Source of the DNA: an uncultured Aquimarina sp. | GTDB lineage: Bacteria; Bacteroidota; Bacteroidia; Flavobacteriales; Flavobacteriaceae | Length of the DNA: 64,000 nucleotides | Direction of reading: 5' to 3' | Assembly: GCF_947492405.1 (NCBI RefSeq) | Contig: NZ_CANLMP010000005.1 | Location: 372,001 to 436,000, forward strand | Shown: piece by piece, positions 27,201 to 36,125 of the stretch | How positions within the stretch are numbered: position 1 is the stretch's first letter | Layout: every line of letters starts with the position of its first letter | The notes under the pieces: generated by a model | Seen by the model: the letters and a program-made list of their open reading frames with translations, nothing else | What the model was told of the DNA's origin: nothing | The model's database searches: none | Position numbers and translations under genes: made by a program

Positions 27201-27770
27201 ATGAAGACGATAAATCAAACAGAGATCATACATGGCATTATATCGGGAGATGAAACTGTATTAAAATCATTTTATAGTAAAAACCTTCCCTATTTAAAGA
27301 ATCACATCTTAAAACAAGGAGGAAGTATTGAAGATACAGAAGATATATTTCAAGATGCATTATTAATACTATACTCAAAATTACGTTCTAATAAAACATC
27401 TATAAACACATCTGTACACGGGTATTTTTATGGTATTTGCAAAAAATTATGGCTAAACCACGCGCGGAAAGAAAGAAAATGGATCATGGCAGATATATTA
27501 ACCGATGAGCATCAAGACAATGAATTAATAATTACAGAGCAGCTCTTTCAAAAAGATCGTAGAAACCTATTTAACACCTATTTTACTGCCTTACAGAATA
27601 CGACCAAACAATTATGGTTACACTTTTTTGAAGAAAAAAGTCATCAAGAGATAGCTATAATTACAGGATATTCTGAAAGTTATATACGAAAACAGAAATG
27701 CGAAACCAAGAAAAAGATGATACAGAATATTTCACAGGATCCTTTGTACAGAGAACTAGCAGATATATAA
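27201..27770 (+). CDS. ECF-type RNA polymerase sigma factor
   Basis: The 189-residue protein has region 2 at about 25-95 (DTEDIFQDALLILYSKLR, then GYFYGICKKLWLNHARK) and region 4 at about 130-180 (QEIAIITGYSESYIRKQK), the two parts of extracytoplasmic-function sigma factors. No anti-sigma factor gene lies beside it; instead DUF4199 membrane proteins follow 46 nt later, so one of these might be a membrane partner. That link is speculative. Similar sigma factors in Flavobacteriia are often found with AraC or TPR regulators. Confidence 0.85.
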   Translation: MKTINQTEIIHGIISGDETVLKSFYSKNLPYLKNHILKQGGSIEDTEDIFQDALLILYSKLRSNKTSINTSVHGYFYGICKKLWLNHARKERKWIMADILTDEHQDNELIITEQLFQKDRRNLFNTYFTALQNTTKQLWLHFFEEKSHQEIAIITGYSESYIRKQKCETKKKMIQNISQDPLYRELADI

Positions 27771-27816
27771 TTGATGTTATCTAAAACCTACTATCTTTAT
27801 ACTGAAAAAACAAAAC

Positions 27817-28344
27817 ATGAAACAAAGAATTTCAATTAAAACACATATACTAAAATACGGTCTTGTTTGTGGTATGGTAACTATCATTTTTAATTTCTTA
27901 ACGTATTTAATGGGAAATTACACAAAACAAAACATATTTCATGCCATCATTTTTTTACTAATTACTACAAGCAGTATTATTCTAGGAATGATAATGTTTA
28001 AAAAAACTAATGATAATTATATCAGCCTTGGAGAAGCATTAAAAACAGGAATAGGAATAGCTATATTAGGAGGATTTCTTACGATTGTATGGAAAATATT
28101 ATTAATAAAAGTGATTGATCCTGACATTATAACACAACTAGAGGAAAAACACGTCAAACATATCATAGATAATTCTTATGATTTTAGCCAAGAAAACATA
28201 GAAAAGCAAATTGCAATTACTAGAAAATATTCTTCTCCTTTGATTCAAATTGTTGCTAATATTGTAGAAAATTTATTTCTTGGCACTGTATTCGGTCTTA
28301 TTGGTGGGCTTATCATCAGAAAAAAGAGAATTCAAATTAAATAA
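27817..28344 (+). CDS. DUF4199 membrane protein (copy 2)
   Basis: The 175-residue protein has four membrane segments and the DUF4199 core SLGEALKTGIGIAILGG and KVIDPDIITQLEE, ending in a basic tail (IIRKKRIQIK). It is very similar to copy 3 immediately downstream (most residues identical by eye, for example FKKTNDNYISLGEAL and EKQIAITRKY in both), so the two arose by a recent tandem duplication. It lies 46 nt after the sigma factor gene and is probably in the same transcript. Confidence 0.82.
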   Translation: MKQRISIKTHILKYGLVCGMVTIIFNFLTYLMGNYTKQNIFHAIIFLLITTSSIILGMIMFKKTNDNYISLGEALKTGIGIAILGGFLTIVWKILLIKVIDPDIITQLEEKHVKHIIDNSYDFSQENIEKQIAITRKYSSPLIQIVANIVENLFLGTVFGLIGGLIIRKKRIQIK

Positions 28345-28398
28345 GTTACCCTTAGAATTCAATTGACACCTCTAATAGCTCAAAACTAATAAGAATAG

Positions 28399-28908
28399 AT
28401 GATAAAACATATATTAAATTATAGCCTTATTTATGGCACAGGAATTATTATTTTTAAGTTCTTAATTTATTTAAACGGAAATTATACGAAACAAAATTCG
28501 TTTCACGTCACCATTCTATTATTAATCACGGCGAGTAGTATTTTTGGAGGAATGGTAATGTTTAAAAAAACTAATGACAATTACATTAGTCTTGGAGAAG
28601 CTTTAAAAATTGGAATTGGAATAGCTATTTTAGGAGGTTTACTTGCAATTCTATGGAACCTATTATTAATAAAAGTAATTGACCCTAATATCATAACCCA
28701 ATTGGAAGAAAAAAATATTAAACACATTATAGATAGTGGCTCTGATTTCACACAGGAAAATATTGAAAAGCAAATTGCAATTACGAGAAAATATACTTCT
28801 CCCTTAATTCAAATAGGCTCGGCTATTACTGAAAATTTATTGCTTGGCATTGTATTTGGCTTGATTGGCGGATTAATAATAAGAAAAAAGAGAGACCCTT
28901 TTAATTAG
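28399..28908 (+). CDS. DUF4199 membrane protein (copy 3)
   Basis: The 169-residue protein has the same architecture as copy 2. Its C-terminus IIRKKRDPFN is identical to that of copy 1, while its core is nearest to copy 2. That mixture suggests past duplication with exchange between copies. The start ATG at 28399 gives the N-terminus MIKHILNYSLIYGTGIII, directly a membrane segment. Function unknown. Confidence 0.8.
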   Translation: MIKHILNYSLIYGTGIIIFKFLIYLNGNYTKQNSFHVTILLLITASSIFGGMVMFKKTNDNYISLGEALKIGIGIAILGGLLAILWNLLLIKVIDPNIITQLEEKNIKHIIDSGSDFTQENIEKQIAITRKYTSPLIQIGSAITENLLLGIVFGLIGGLIIRKKRDPFN

Positions 28909-28996
28909 AACTATTTATAAATAATAAGTAATAAAAAACACTTCCTCCAGAATTTTCCTCTGTCATCTTTTTCAAAAGTAAAATGTAACAATTCGC

Positions 28997-29004
28997 TACA
29001 TTTG
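28997..29004 (+). promoter_or_regulatory. -7 box of DUF4199 copy 4
   Basis: TACATTTG matches TAnnTTTG. It overlaps the upstream ATG of the open frame (29002), which supports the inner start at 29047. Confidence 0.55.
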
Positions 29005-29046
29005 TATACTTATGTGTTATATCTAAATAACCAAAACAATATAATT

Positions 29047-29574
29047 ATGGAAAAATCTGTTAAATCTAGTGCTATATCTCTTGGAGTTATACTTGGTGTA
29101 ATTCTATCGCTTATTACTGTTATTGCCTATACTGTATATCAAGGTATGTATACAAACTGGATGGCAGGAATTGGCTTAGCTATTATGATCATAGTATTCG
29201 GTATCGTATCCGCTGTAAAAAGTAGAAAGCTTTTAGGAGGTTTTATCGGATTCAAAGAAGCGTTTACATCTTATTTGATAACTGTTGCCATTGGAACACT
29301 GATAAGTTCGGCAGTAAGTATATTGATATATGTAGTGATCGATCCGGATGCAGCAACAGGAATAAATGAACAAATCATAGAATCTACAGTTGGATTTATG
29401 GAAAAATTTGGCGCTCCTGAATCTGAAATTGAAAAAGCAGTAGTAAAAATGGAAGGAGAAAATCAATTCAGTTTGGTTTCACAACTAAAAGGATGGGTAT
29501 ATGGAATACTTATTTATATCATCATCGGACTATTAGCGTGTTTGGCGGTAAAAAAGAAAGAACCTCTATATTAA
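29047..29574 (+). CDS. DUF4199 membrane protein (copy 4, divergent)
   Basis: The 175-residue protein has four membrane segments with the family core FIGFKEAFTSYLITVAIGT and VIDPDAATGINEQ, and ends AVKKKEPLY. It is clearly in the family but more distant from copies 1-3. The frame is open from 29002, but a promoter -7 box covers that point, and Met at 29047 (MEKSVKSSAISLG) is the natural start. An unusual hairpin terminator follows. Confidence 0.82.
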   Translation: MEKSVKSSAISLGVILGVILSLITVIAYTVYQGMYTNWMAGIGLAIMIIVFGIVSAVKSRKLLGGFIGFKEAFTSYLITVAIGTLISSAVSILIYVVIDPDAATGINEQIIESTVGFMEKFGAPESEIEKAVVKMEGENQFSLVSQLKGWVYGILIYIIIGLLACLAVKKKEPLY

Positions 29575-29594
29575 AATACAAACAGCTTAGAAAC

Positions 29595-29695
29595 AAAAAG
29601 ACCATCTAAGAAGTAGTGAAACCTAAGGTTGCTATCCGGAGCTTGACGAAGGGCTCAGTTTAATAACAACAAACTACTTCTTAGATGGTCTTTTT
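29595..29695 (+). terminator. Long-stem terminator with a repeat word in its loop
   Basis: Two perfectly complementary 23-nt arms (29595-29617 and 29673-29695) flank a 55-nt loop, and the right arm runs into a T tract (29691-29697). The loop contains GGAGCTTGACGAAGGGCTC, a word of the dispersed intergenic repeat type. It looks like a terminator whose loop was entered by a repeat. Confidence 0.7.
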
Positions 29696-29723
29696 TTATG
29701 TGATTTTCTATAAAAGGAATACC

Positions 29724-29731
29724 TATATTTG
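29724..29731 (+). promoter_or_regulatory. -7 box of DUF4199 copy 5
   Basis: TATATTTG is a full consensus match, 28 nt before the ATG at 29760. Confidence 0.6.
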
Positions 29732-29759
29732 TCAACCAAATCATTTTATTAAATAATTC

Positions 29760-30269
29760 ATGGGGTTAACTCAGAAAAACTTTCTTAACTATATCCTTGG
29801 TATCGCGATTTTATCCGGTATCGCCAGAGTAGCTTTAGACTACCTATCCAGAATATTAGAGCTTTCTCCTATTTTATATTATTCTACCTTTTTGATTGCT
29901 TTTATACTAGAAATCTGGGTTATTATATTTGTTATTAAAAAGTATAAAGAAACAAAAAGTACGTTAACCATTTTTGATGCATTAAAAACAGGTATCATCA
30001 TCATGGGAGTGATTGGAATATGTTACTGCACTATGGCATATATATATGATACCTATATTGATCCGGATTTTGTATCTAATACAACAATACGATTTACAGA
30101 ACAGTTTTCTCCAGAGCAGTTAGACCAGGTAAAAGAAAATCTTAAAAATCAAGATACAAGCAAGTCCTATTTTGGTGTCATTATGTACACTATTTATTTT
30201 TTGTTTTTAGGAGCTGTCATATCTTTGATTGCAGGCGCTGTATTTAAAACTAAAGTAGCATCAACATAA
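29760..30269 (+). CDS. DUF4199 membrane protein (copy 5)
   Basis: The 169 residues form four membrane segments. The family core is FDALKTGIIIMGVIG and DTYIDPDFVSNTT, and the charged outer loop TEQFSPEQLDQVKENL corresponds to the TQENI region of copies 1-3. It ends 1 nt before the glycosyltransferase start at 30271, so the two are co-transcribed. This DUF4199-glycosyltransferase pairing is familiar in Flavobacteriia. Confidence 0.8.
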   Translation: MGLTQKNFLNYILGIAILSGIARVALDYLSRILELSPILYYSTFLIAFILEIWVIIFVIKKYKETKSTLTIFDALKTGIIIMGVIGICYCTMAYIYDTYIDPDFVSNTTIRFTEQFSPEQLDQVKENLKNQDTSKSYFGVIMYTIYFLFLGAVISLIAGAVFKTKVAST

Positions 30270-30270
30270 T

Positions 30271-31218
30271 ATGGATATTTCTGTTGTCATACCATTGCTT
30301 AACGAGCAGGAATCGCTTACCGAATTATATGATTGGATAGAAAAAGTAATGCTATCCAATTCTTATTCATACGAAATCATTTTTATTGATGATGGTAGTA
30401 CGGATGGATCTTGGGACGTCATTACTACTTTATCTAAAAAAGATCAAAACGTAAAAGGAATACAATTTCTAAGAAATTATGGCAAATCTCAGGCATTACA
30501 TGCAGGTTTTGCAGAAGCACTAGGTGATGTAGTCATTACCATGGATGCTGATTTACAAGACAACCCAGAAGAAATCCCAGAATTATATGACCTAATTACT
30601 AAAGATAATTATGATTTGATTTCTGGATGGAAAAAGAAACGATATGATTCTGTAATCGCTAAAAATTTACCTTCCAAATTATTTAATGCGGCAGCAAGAA
30701 AAACATCAGGCTTAAAATTGCATGATTTTAACTGTGGATTAAAGGCTTATAAAAATCAAGTTGTAAAACACGTAGATGTGCATGGAGAAATGCATCGATA
30801 TATTCCTGTGTTGGCCAAAAATGCAGGTTTCAATAAAATTGGTGAAAAGGTAGTACTGCACCAGGCAAGAAAATATGGTAAAACGAAATTTGGGATGAGT
30901 CGTTTTATAAATGGTTTTTTAGATTTAATTACCATTTGGTTTATGTCGCGTTTTGGTAAGCGCCCAATGCATTTCTTTGGACTGATTGGCACCATTCTTT
31001 TCATTGTAGGTTTTTGTTTTTCACTGTATCTAGGAATAGATAAATTACTTATTGAAAAAACAGGAAGGTTAATTGCCCAACGACCAGAATTTTATCTGGC
31101 ATTAACATCTATGATATTGGGAACACAATTTTTCTTAGCTGGATTTTTGGGAGAAATCATTTTAACCAGCAAGCGAGATAAAGAACGATATAACATTTCT
31201 GAGAAAATACACCTCTAA
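30271..31218 (+). CDS. Polyprenyl-phosphate glycosyltransferase (DPM1/GtrB-like, GT2)
   Basis: The 315-residue enzyme should transfer a sugar from a nucleotide to undecaprenyl phosphate on the inner membrane. The N-terminal catalytic part has SVVIPLLNEQESL, DDGSTDGSW (near 42) and DADLQDNPEE (near 91) for nucleotide and metal binding. At the C-terminus, two membrane segments (about 230-255 and 268-295) anchor it, as in GtrB. It belongs to the same transcript as DUF4199 copy 5 and ends in a likely hairpin terminator at 31305. Confidence 0.88.
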   Translation: MDISVVIPLLNEQESLTELYDWIEKVMLSNSYSYEIIFIDDGSTDGSWDVITTLSKKDQNVKGIQFLRNYGKSQALHAGFAEALGDVVITMDADLQDNPEEIPELYDLITKDNYDLISGWKKKRYDSVIAKNLPSKLFNAAARKTSGLKLHDFNCGLKAYKNQVVKHVDVHGEMHRYIPVLAKNAGFNKIGEKVVLHQARKYGKTKFGMSRFINGFLDLITIWFMSRFGKRPMHFFGLIGTILFIVGFCFSLYLGIDKLLIEKTGRLIAQRPEFYLALTSMILGTQFFLAGFLGEIILTSKRDKERYNISEKIHL

Positions 31219-31606
31219 ATCTTAAATCGATCTAAAAAAATTACTTCTTTTGGGCATAAAATTCTTATAGAATTTTACTCAAGCCGACATAGTTTTAAAC
31301 CAAGAACTTTCTATTTAGAAGGTTTTTCTTAAAAAAAGAAGCTCTCTTCTACTTACATAACTTAAATTTAATGTGGGAGATCCTTTTTAAAGGAGCTTAC
31401 AAAACAAAATTATACCAGTTCTTATATGAAATTACTTAAATACGAAATTGAACTATTTTGAGTTAGGGCAAGGCATAAAATTTATGGACAGCCATAGCTA
31501 TCGATCAATTTTCTAACAAAGCATCAAGTCAAAAGAGGCAATTTTATACGGTTATTTCATATGAGAAATGGTATTAAATAGTATTTTTGCTACAAAACCT
31601 AAACGA
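31219..31606. other. Gene-free stretch upstream of the phosphosugar mutase
   Basis: I see no gene here. It holds the terminator-like hairpin at 31305-31330, a palindrome TCCTTTTTAAAGGA near 31390, and a GC-richer patch (GGCAAGGCATAAAATTTATG, 31470-31490) that might be another dispersed repeat. That last point rests on appearance only. Confidence 0.4.
31305..31330 (+). terminator. Probable terminator of the glycosyltransferase unit
   Basis: AACTTTCT and AGAAGGTT pair with one G-T pair around ATTT, followed by TTTCTT. Confidence 0.5.
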
Positions 31607-33334
31607 ATGCAGATTTCAGATTCCGTACTAAATACAAGAGTTGAAGAGTGGTTATCACCTACTTTTGATACTCAAACACAAGAAGAAATTTCACAATTAA
31701 AACAAAACAATACCGAAATTCTTAAAGAGAGTTTTTATAAGGACTTAGAATTTGGTACTGGTGGTATGCGTGGTATCATGGGTGTAGGAACAAATCGCAT
31801 TAATAAATACACTTTAGGAAAAAGCACACAAGGTTTAAGTAATTATTTAAAAAAAGAATTTCCTGGAGAACAAACAAAAGCCGTTATAGCATATGATTGC
31901 AGAAATAATAGTGACACCTTAGCCCAACTTGTTGCTGATGTATTTTCGGCTAACGGAATACAAGTATATTTGTTTTCTAGTTTACGACCAACACCAGAGT
32001 TATCGTATGCTGTAAAAGAATTAGGTTGTCATTGCGGAATCGTATTAACTGCCAGCCATAATCCACCAGAATATAATGGATACAAAGTATACTGGCAAGA
32101 TGGAGGACAATTAGTCCCTCCGCAAGATGGCGAGATTATTGCCGAAATTAACTCTTTAAATTATGCTGATATTAAGTTTGATGCAAACAGCGATTTAATT
32201 CAGAAAATTGACAAAGAAATTGATATCCCTTTTATAGAAAATAGTGTAAAAAAAGGAAGTTTTGCTGCTACTCAGGAAGCAAAAGATAATACAACCATTG
32301 TATTCACTTCATTACATGGTACTTCTATTACCGCAGTTCCTGAGACTTTAAAAAAGGCTGGGTATAAAAATGTACACATCGTAAAAGAGCAAGAAATACC
32401 TGATGGTAATTTTCCTACTGTAAAATCTCCAAATCCAGAAGAACCTGAAGCACTGGCTATGGCGATGGAATTAGCAAAAAAAGTAGATGCCGACATTGTA
32501 ATTGGTACGGATCCCGATTGTGATCGATTAGGAATCGCGGTACGAAATACCGATGGAGAACTACAATTACTTAATGGAAACCAAACGATGATAGTAATGA
32601 CCTGGTTTTTGTTAAAACATTATAAAGAAAAAGGACTGAAAGGCAATGAATTTATTGCATCAACTATCGTTTCTACTCCGATGATGAAAAATCTTGCCGA
32701 AACCTATAATACAGAATACAAAGAAGTTCTTACAGGATTCAAATGGATTGCTAAACTCATTAAAGACTTCCCTGAAAAACACTTTATAGGTGGTGGAGAA
32801 GAAAGTTTTGGTTTTATGGTAGGTGATTTTGTTCGTGATAAAGATGCTGTTACTTCTACCCTATTAGCTTGTGAAATTGTTGCATTTACAAAATCTCAAG
32901 GTAGTTCATTTTATCAAGAATTATTAAGATTATATACCGATCACGGTTTCTATAAAGAAAGTTTAATTTCTCTTGTAAAAAAAGGAATTAAAGGAGCCGA
33001 AGAGATCAAACAAACCATGATTGATTTACGAAACAATCCTCCGAAACACCTAAATAATGAAAAAATAGTATTAATTGAGGATTATCAGACAAGCACTGCT
33101 AAAAACATTCTTGAAAATACAGAACAAACTATAGATATCCCTTCATCCAATGTATTGATTTTTTATACAGAATCTGGAAGTAAAATCGCTGCCAGACCAA
33201 GTGGAACGGAACCAAAGATCAAATTTTATATCAGCGTGCAAGAAACTCTTGACGATTTGTCAGGTTTTGAATCTGTGGAACAAAAACTGAACACTAAAAT
33301 AGACGCGATCAAAAAAGATTTGCAATTAACTTAA
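31607..33334 (+). CDS. Phosphoglucomutase/phosphomannomutase
   Basis: The 575-residue alpha-D-phosphohexomutase interconverts sugar-1-phosphate and sugar-6-phosphate for nucleotide-sugar synthesis. All four functional loops are present: the phosphoserine loop TASHNPPEYNGYK, the magnesium loop GTDPDCDRLG, the sugar-binding loop GGEESFGF and the phosphate-binding loop ARPSGTEPKIKFY. ATG at 31607 gives the family's usual N-terminus (VEEWLSPTFD within 15 residues); an in-frame ATG at 31568 would add 13 residues. An ABC exporter follows 30 nt later. Confidence 0.93.
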   Translation: MQISDSVLNTRVEEWLSPTFDTQTQEEISQLKQNNTEILKESFYKDLEFGTGGMRGIMGVGTNRINKYTLGKSTQGLSNYLKKEFPGEQTKAVIAYDCRNNSDTLAQLVADVFSANGIQVYLFSSLRPTPELSYAVKELGCHCGIVLTASHNPPEYNGYKVYWQDGGQLVPPQDGEIIAEINSLNYADIKFDANSDLIQKIDKEIDIPFIENSVKKGSFAATQEAKDNTTIVFTSLHGTSITAVPETLKKAGYKNVHIVKEQEIPDGNFPTVKSPNPEEPEALAMAMELAKKVDADIVIGTDPDCDRLGIAVRNTDGELQLLNGNQTMIVMTWFLLKHYKEKGLKGNEFIASTIVSTPMMKNLAETYNTEYKEVLTGFKWIAKLIKDFPEKHFIGGGEESFGFMVGDFVRDKDAVTSTLLACEIVAFTKSQGSSFYQELLRLYTDHGFYKESLISLVKKGIKGAEEIKQTMIDLRNNPPKHLNNEKIVLIEDYQTSTAKNILENTEQTIDIPSSNVLIFYTESGSKIAARPSGTEPKIKFYISVQETLDDLSGFESVEQKLNTKIDAIKKDLQLT

Positions 33335-33364
33335 ATAGTGGTATCAACCACTTCTTAAAAATTA

Positions 33365-35197
33365 ATGGACTATTTTAAACAAATTCTTCGCTTTGCGAAA
33401 CCTTATAGAATCTATGCAATATTAAATATCATATCGAATATTTTTTATGCTTTATTCGGTACGCTGGCCATGGTATCTTTATTCCCGATGCTAAACGTTC
33501 TTTTTGACAAAACGAAAAGAGTGAGTCAAGAACCCGAATGGCACGGTATTCTAAAAATTAGAGAATATGCAGAAAGTTATTTAAACTATTTTGTAACCCA
33601 AAAAGCAGAACAAGGAAATGACGATGTGCTTATATTTATGGTCGCATTAGTTATTAGCATGTTTTTTATGAAAAATATCTTTAGCTATTTGGCTATGTAT
33701 TTCATTACATTTTTAAGGAATGGAGTGCTAAAAGATATTCGAAATGAATTATATCAAAAAACCATAGATCTTCCTCTTTCCTACTTTTCAGAAAAAAGAA
33801 AAGGAGATACTATTGCCAGAATTTCTACAGATGTACTGGAAATACAACATTCTTTTCTATCTATTTTAGAACTGATTGTTAGAGAACCGTTGATGATTAT
33901 ATTTACCATCTTCGCTATGCTGTTAATTAGTGTAAAGCTGACCATCTTTGTATTTATTTTTATTCCGGTTTCTGGTTTTTTGATTTCCTTGATCGGAAAA
34001 AAACTTAAAAAACATTCTGATAAAGTACAGCAAGAACAAGGGTATTTTTTATCCATTGTAGAAGAGACACTGGGTGGACTAAAAGCTATTAAAGGTTTTA
34101 ATGCGGAACGTATTTTTGGTAAAAAGTTTCAAGAATCTACTTTAAGGTTTTATAATTATTCGAATTCATTATTAAATAGACAAAACTTAGCGTCACCGAC
34201 TAGTGAGTTTTTAGGAATTACTGTAATTGCTATACTATTATGGTATGGAGGACAGATGGTACTGGTAGAAAAATCTCTAGACCCAGGTCTTTTTATTGTT
34301 TATATGGGTCTTGCATACAATATCTTAACTCCTGCCAAAGCAATTTCTAAAGCCAGTTATGGTGTGAAACGAGGAAATGCAGCAGCAGAACGTGTACTGG
34401 AAATCCTTAACACCGAATCTCCATTAAAAGATAAACCACAAGCAATTGATAAAACTAATTTTGAGTCAAATATTCTTTTAGAAAACATCTCCTTTAAATA
34501 CGAAGATGAAGAGGAGTATGTATTAAATGATTTTACTCTCAATATTCCAAAAGGGCAATCTGTAGCATTAGTTGGGCAATCCGGTAGCGGTAAATCTACC
34601 ATTGCAAATTTAGTTACTAGATTTTATGATGTAAATAAAGGAGTAATTAAAATCGATGGAAAAGACATTAGAGACCTTAGTAAAAATTCCTTAAGAGGAC
34701 TCATGGGGTTAGTTACTCAAAAGTCAATACTTTTTCATGATACCATAAAAAACAACCTTTTAATAGGCAAACCTGATGCTACCGAAGAAGAAATGATAGA
34801 AGCATTAAAAATTGCTAACGCCTGGGAGTTTGTAAAAGAAAAACCAGAAGGTATAAACAGTATTGTTGGAGATAGTGGAGATAAATTAAGTGGAGGACAA
34901 CAACAACGTCTATCGATTGCAAGAGCAGTACTAAAGAACCCTCCTATTATGATTCTGGATGAAGCTACTTCATCTTTAGATACCGAGAGTGAACGATTAG
35001 TGCAATCTGCTTTAGAGAATATGATGAAAAACCGAACCAGCATCGTAATCGCACATAGACTATCTACTATACAAAATTCAGATTTAATCGTTGTAATGCA
35101 AAAAGGAAATATCGTAGAACAAGGAACCCATGAAGAACTTATAGCTAGTAATGGTGCTTATCAAAAATTAGTTACTATGCAATCTTTTGACAGCTAA
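33365..35197 (+). CDS. MsbA-like ABC exporter
   Basis: The 610-residue fused permease-ATPase has membrane segments at about 18-40, 90-115, 170-210 and 280-325. The ATPase domain has Walker A GQSGSGKST (404-412), signature LSGGQQQR and Walker B IMILDEAT, with AHRLSTI as the H-loop region. MsbA relatives flip lipid A-core or other lipids across the inner membrane. It is co-directional with the phosphosugar mutase. A strong terminator follows. Confidence 0.92.
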   Translation: MDYFKQILRFAKPYRIYAILNIISNIFYALFGTLAMVSLFPMLNVLFDKTKRVSQEPEWHGILKIREYAESYLNYFVTQKAEQGNDDVLIFMVALVISMFFMKNIFSYLAMYFITFLRNGVLKDIRNELYQKTIDLPLSYFSEKRKGDTIARISTDVLEIQHSFLSILELIVREPLMIIFTIFAMLLISVKLTIFVFIFIPVSGFLISLIGKKLKKHSDKVQQEQGYFLSIVEETLGGLKAIKGFNAERIFGKKFQESTLRFYNYSNSLLNRQNLASPTSEFLGITVIAILLWYGGQMVLVEKSLDPGLFIVYMGLAYNILTPAKAISKASYGVKRGNAAAERVLEILNTESPLKDKPQAIDKTNFESNILLENISFKYEDEEEYVLNDFTLNIPKGQSVALVGQSGSGKSTIANLVTRFYDVNKGVIKIDGKDIRDLSKNSLRGLMGLVTQKSILFHDTIKNNLLIGKPDATEEEMIEALKIANAWEFVKEKPEGINSIVGDSGDKLSGGQQQRLSIARAVLKNPPIMILDEATSSLDTESERLVQSALENMMKNRTSIVIAHRLSTIQNSDLIVVMQKGNIVEQGTHEELIASNGAYQKLVTMQSFDS

Positions 35198-35225
35198 TTA
35201 CTGAATAACAAGCATATACAAAACA

Positions 35226-35251
35226 AAAAAGAGCGTCTCCACGCTCTTTTT
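35226..35251 (+). terminator. Rho-independent terminator
   Basis: AAAAAGAGCGT and ACGCTCTTTTT form an 11-bp stem with a CTCC loop, 29 nt after the ABC exporter stop. Confidence 0.9.
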
Positions 35252-35894
35252 CTTCACACAAATCATCTTAATTTTTGTGTATTTTTCTAACTACTTGTTT
35301 TCAAGGAGTTAGAAAAATATTTAAAAGAAAAAACTATTGATAAGTATGAAAAACCCCGCTTTAAAACCCTGCTTAATTTTTGAGTAAAAACACCATTTTA
35401 TACCATTTATTTTACTTATGGTTTTAAAATTTTTCAATCCAAACTATTAATATCATTCTTTACTAGCTAGAAATTAAAATACATAATTATCCTACACTTT
35501 TAAAACATTTCTTATAAGCTTAGATTTTCAGTAACTCCTTTACCACGAATATCAACAAAACTAGAAAAGAGTTAGAAAAATAACTCGATTTTATTATATG
35601 AGCTTATGATTCATTTTTTACGGTAAAACATTAATAACAATACGGTTATTTTATCGTTGCAATTAACTTTAAATCAACTGTTTACATAGAAAAAATGTAA
35701 TTTTCAGATCAAATCTGCTTTTTTTGTATTTTTTTTAACAAAAAAAACGGGTTTTATCCCCCAAAATCATCTGAAAATTCCGCGAATTTACAACTAAATT
35801 AGTTAAAAAATAATAGTGCCTTTTTTGATTTATAAGCATACTTTTACCTTGTAAATCAATTACTTATTTAACAATTTTAAAATTACCAGATGTT
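35252..35894. other. 640-nt gene-free stretch at the border to the accessory region
   Basis: There is no credible gene. At 35281-35318 a near-perfect hairpin forms (12-nt arms ATTTTTCTAACT and AGTTAGAAAAAT, plus an inner CTTG-TTTT-CAAG stem). The word GAGTTAGAAAAATA recurs near 35570, again inside a small inverted repeat (GAGTTA, TAACTC). At 35747-35762 an imperfect CGGG-N6-CCCCC inverted repeat lies ~135 nt before the next start. Very AT-rich. Confidence 0.5.
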
Positions 35895-36125
35895 ATGAAA
35901 ATGACTAAGACACAATCCAAATTTTTAAATCTCTTTTTTGTAAGCTTTTTTCTATTATTTTTAACGTTGTCTTTAACAGCTTGTTCCGATGATACATTAG
36001 AGGAAAATGAAGAATTAGCATTATTCGCTTCTGATAAAGAAGAAGAACCAGATCCAGACGACAGAAAAAATAGTTTATTAGCATCAGATAAAGATGAAGA
36101 ACCAGATCCAGACGACAGAGACTAA
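35895..36125 (+). CDS. Tiny lipoprotein with a tandem acidic repeat
   Basis: The 76-residue protein has a long signal segment (about 9-29) with lipobox Cys30 (SLTAC). It is followed by an acidic mature part of only 46 residues. Residues 45-57 and 63-75 are near-identical copies of ASDKxEEPDPDDR, 18 residues apart, and the DNA repeats too (36027-36065 and 36081-36119). No family is recognised. The next gene starts inside the second repeat, in another frame, so the two are translationally linked. A peptide-like secreted or surface signal is conceivable but unproven. Confidence 0.65.
   Translation: MKMTKTQSKFLNLFFVSFFLLFLTLSLTACSDDTLEENEELALFASDKEEEPDPDDRKNSLLASDKDEEPDPDDRD

Noticed and set aside
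29002..29046. Upstream start of DUF4199 copy 4
   Set aside because: A consensus -7 box (28997-29004) covers the first ATG, so the transcript must start downstream of it.
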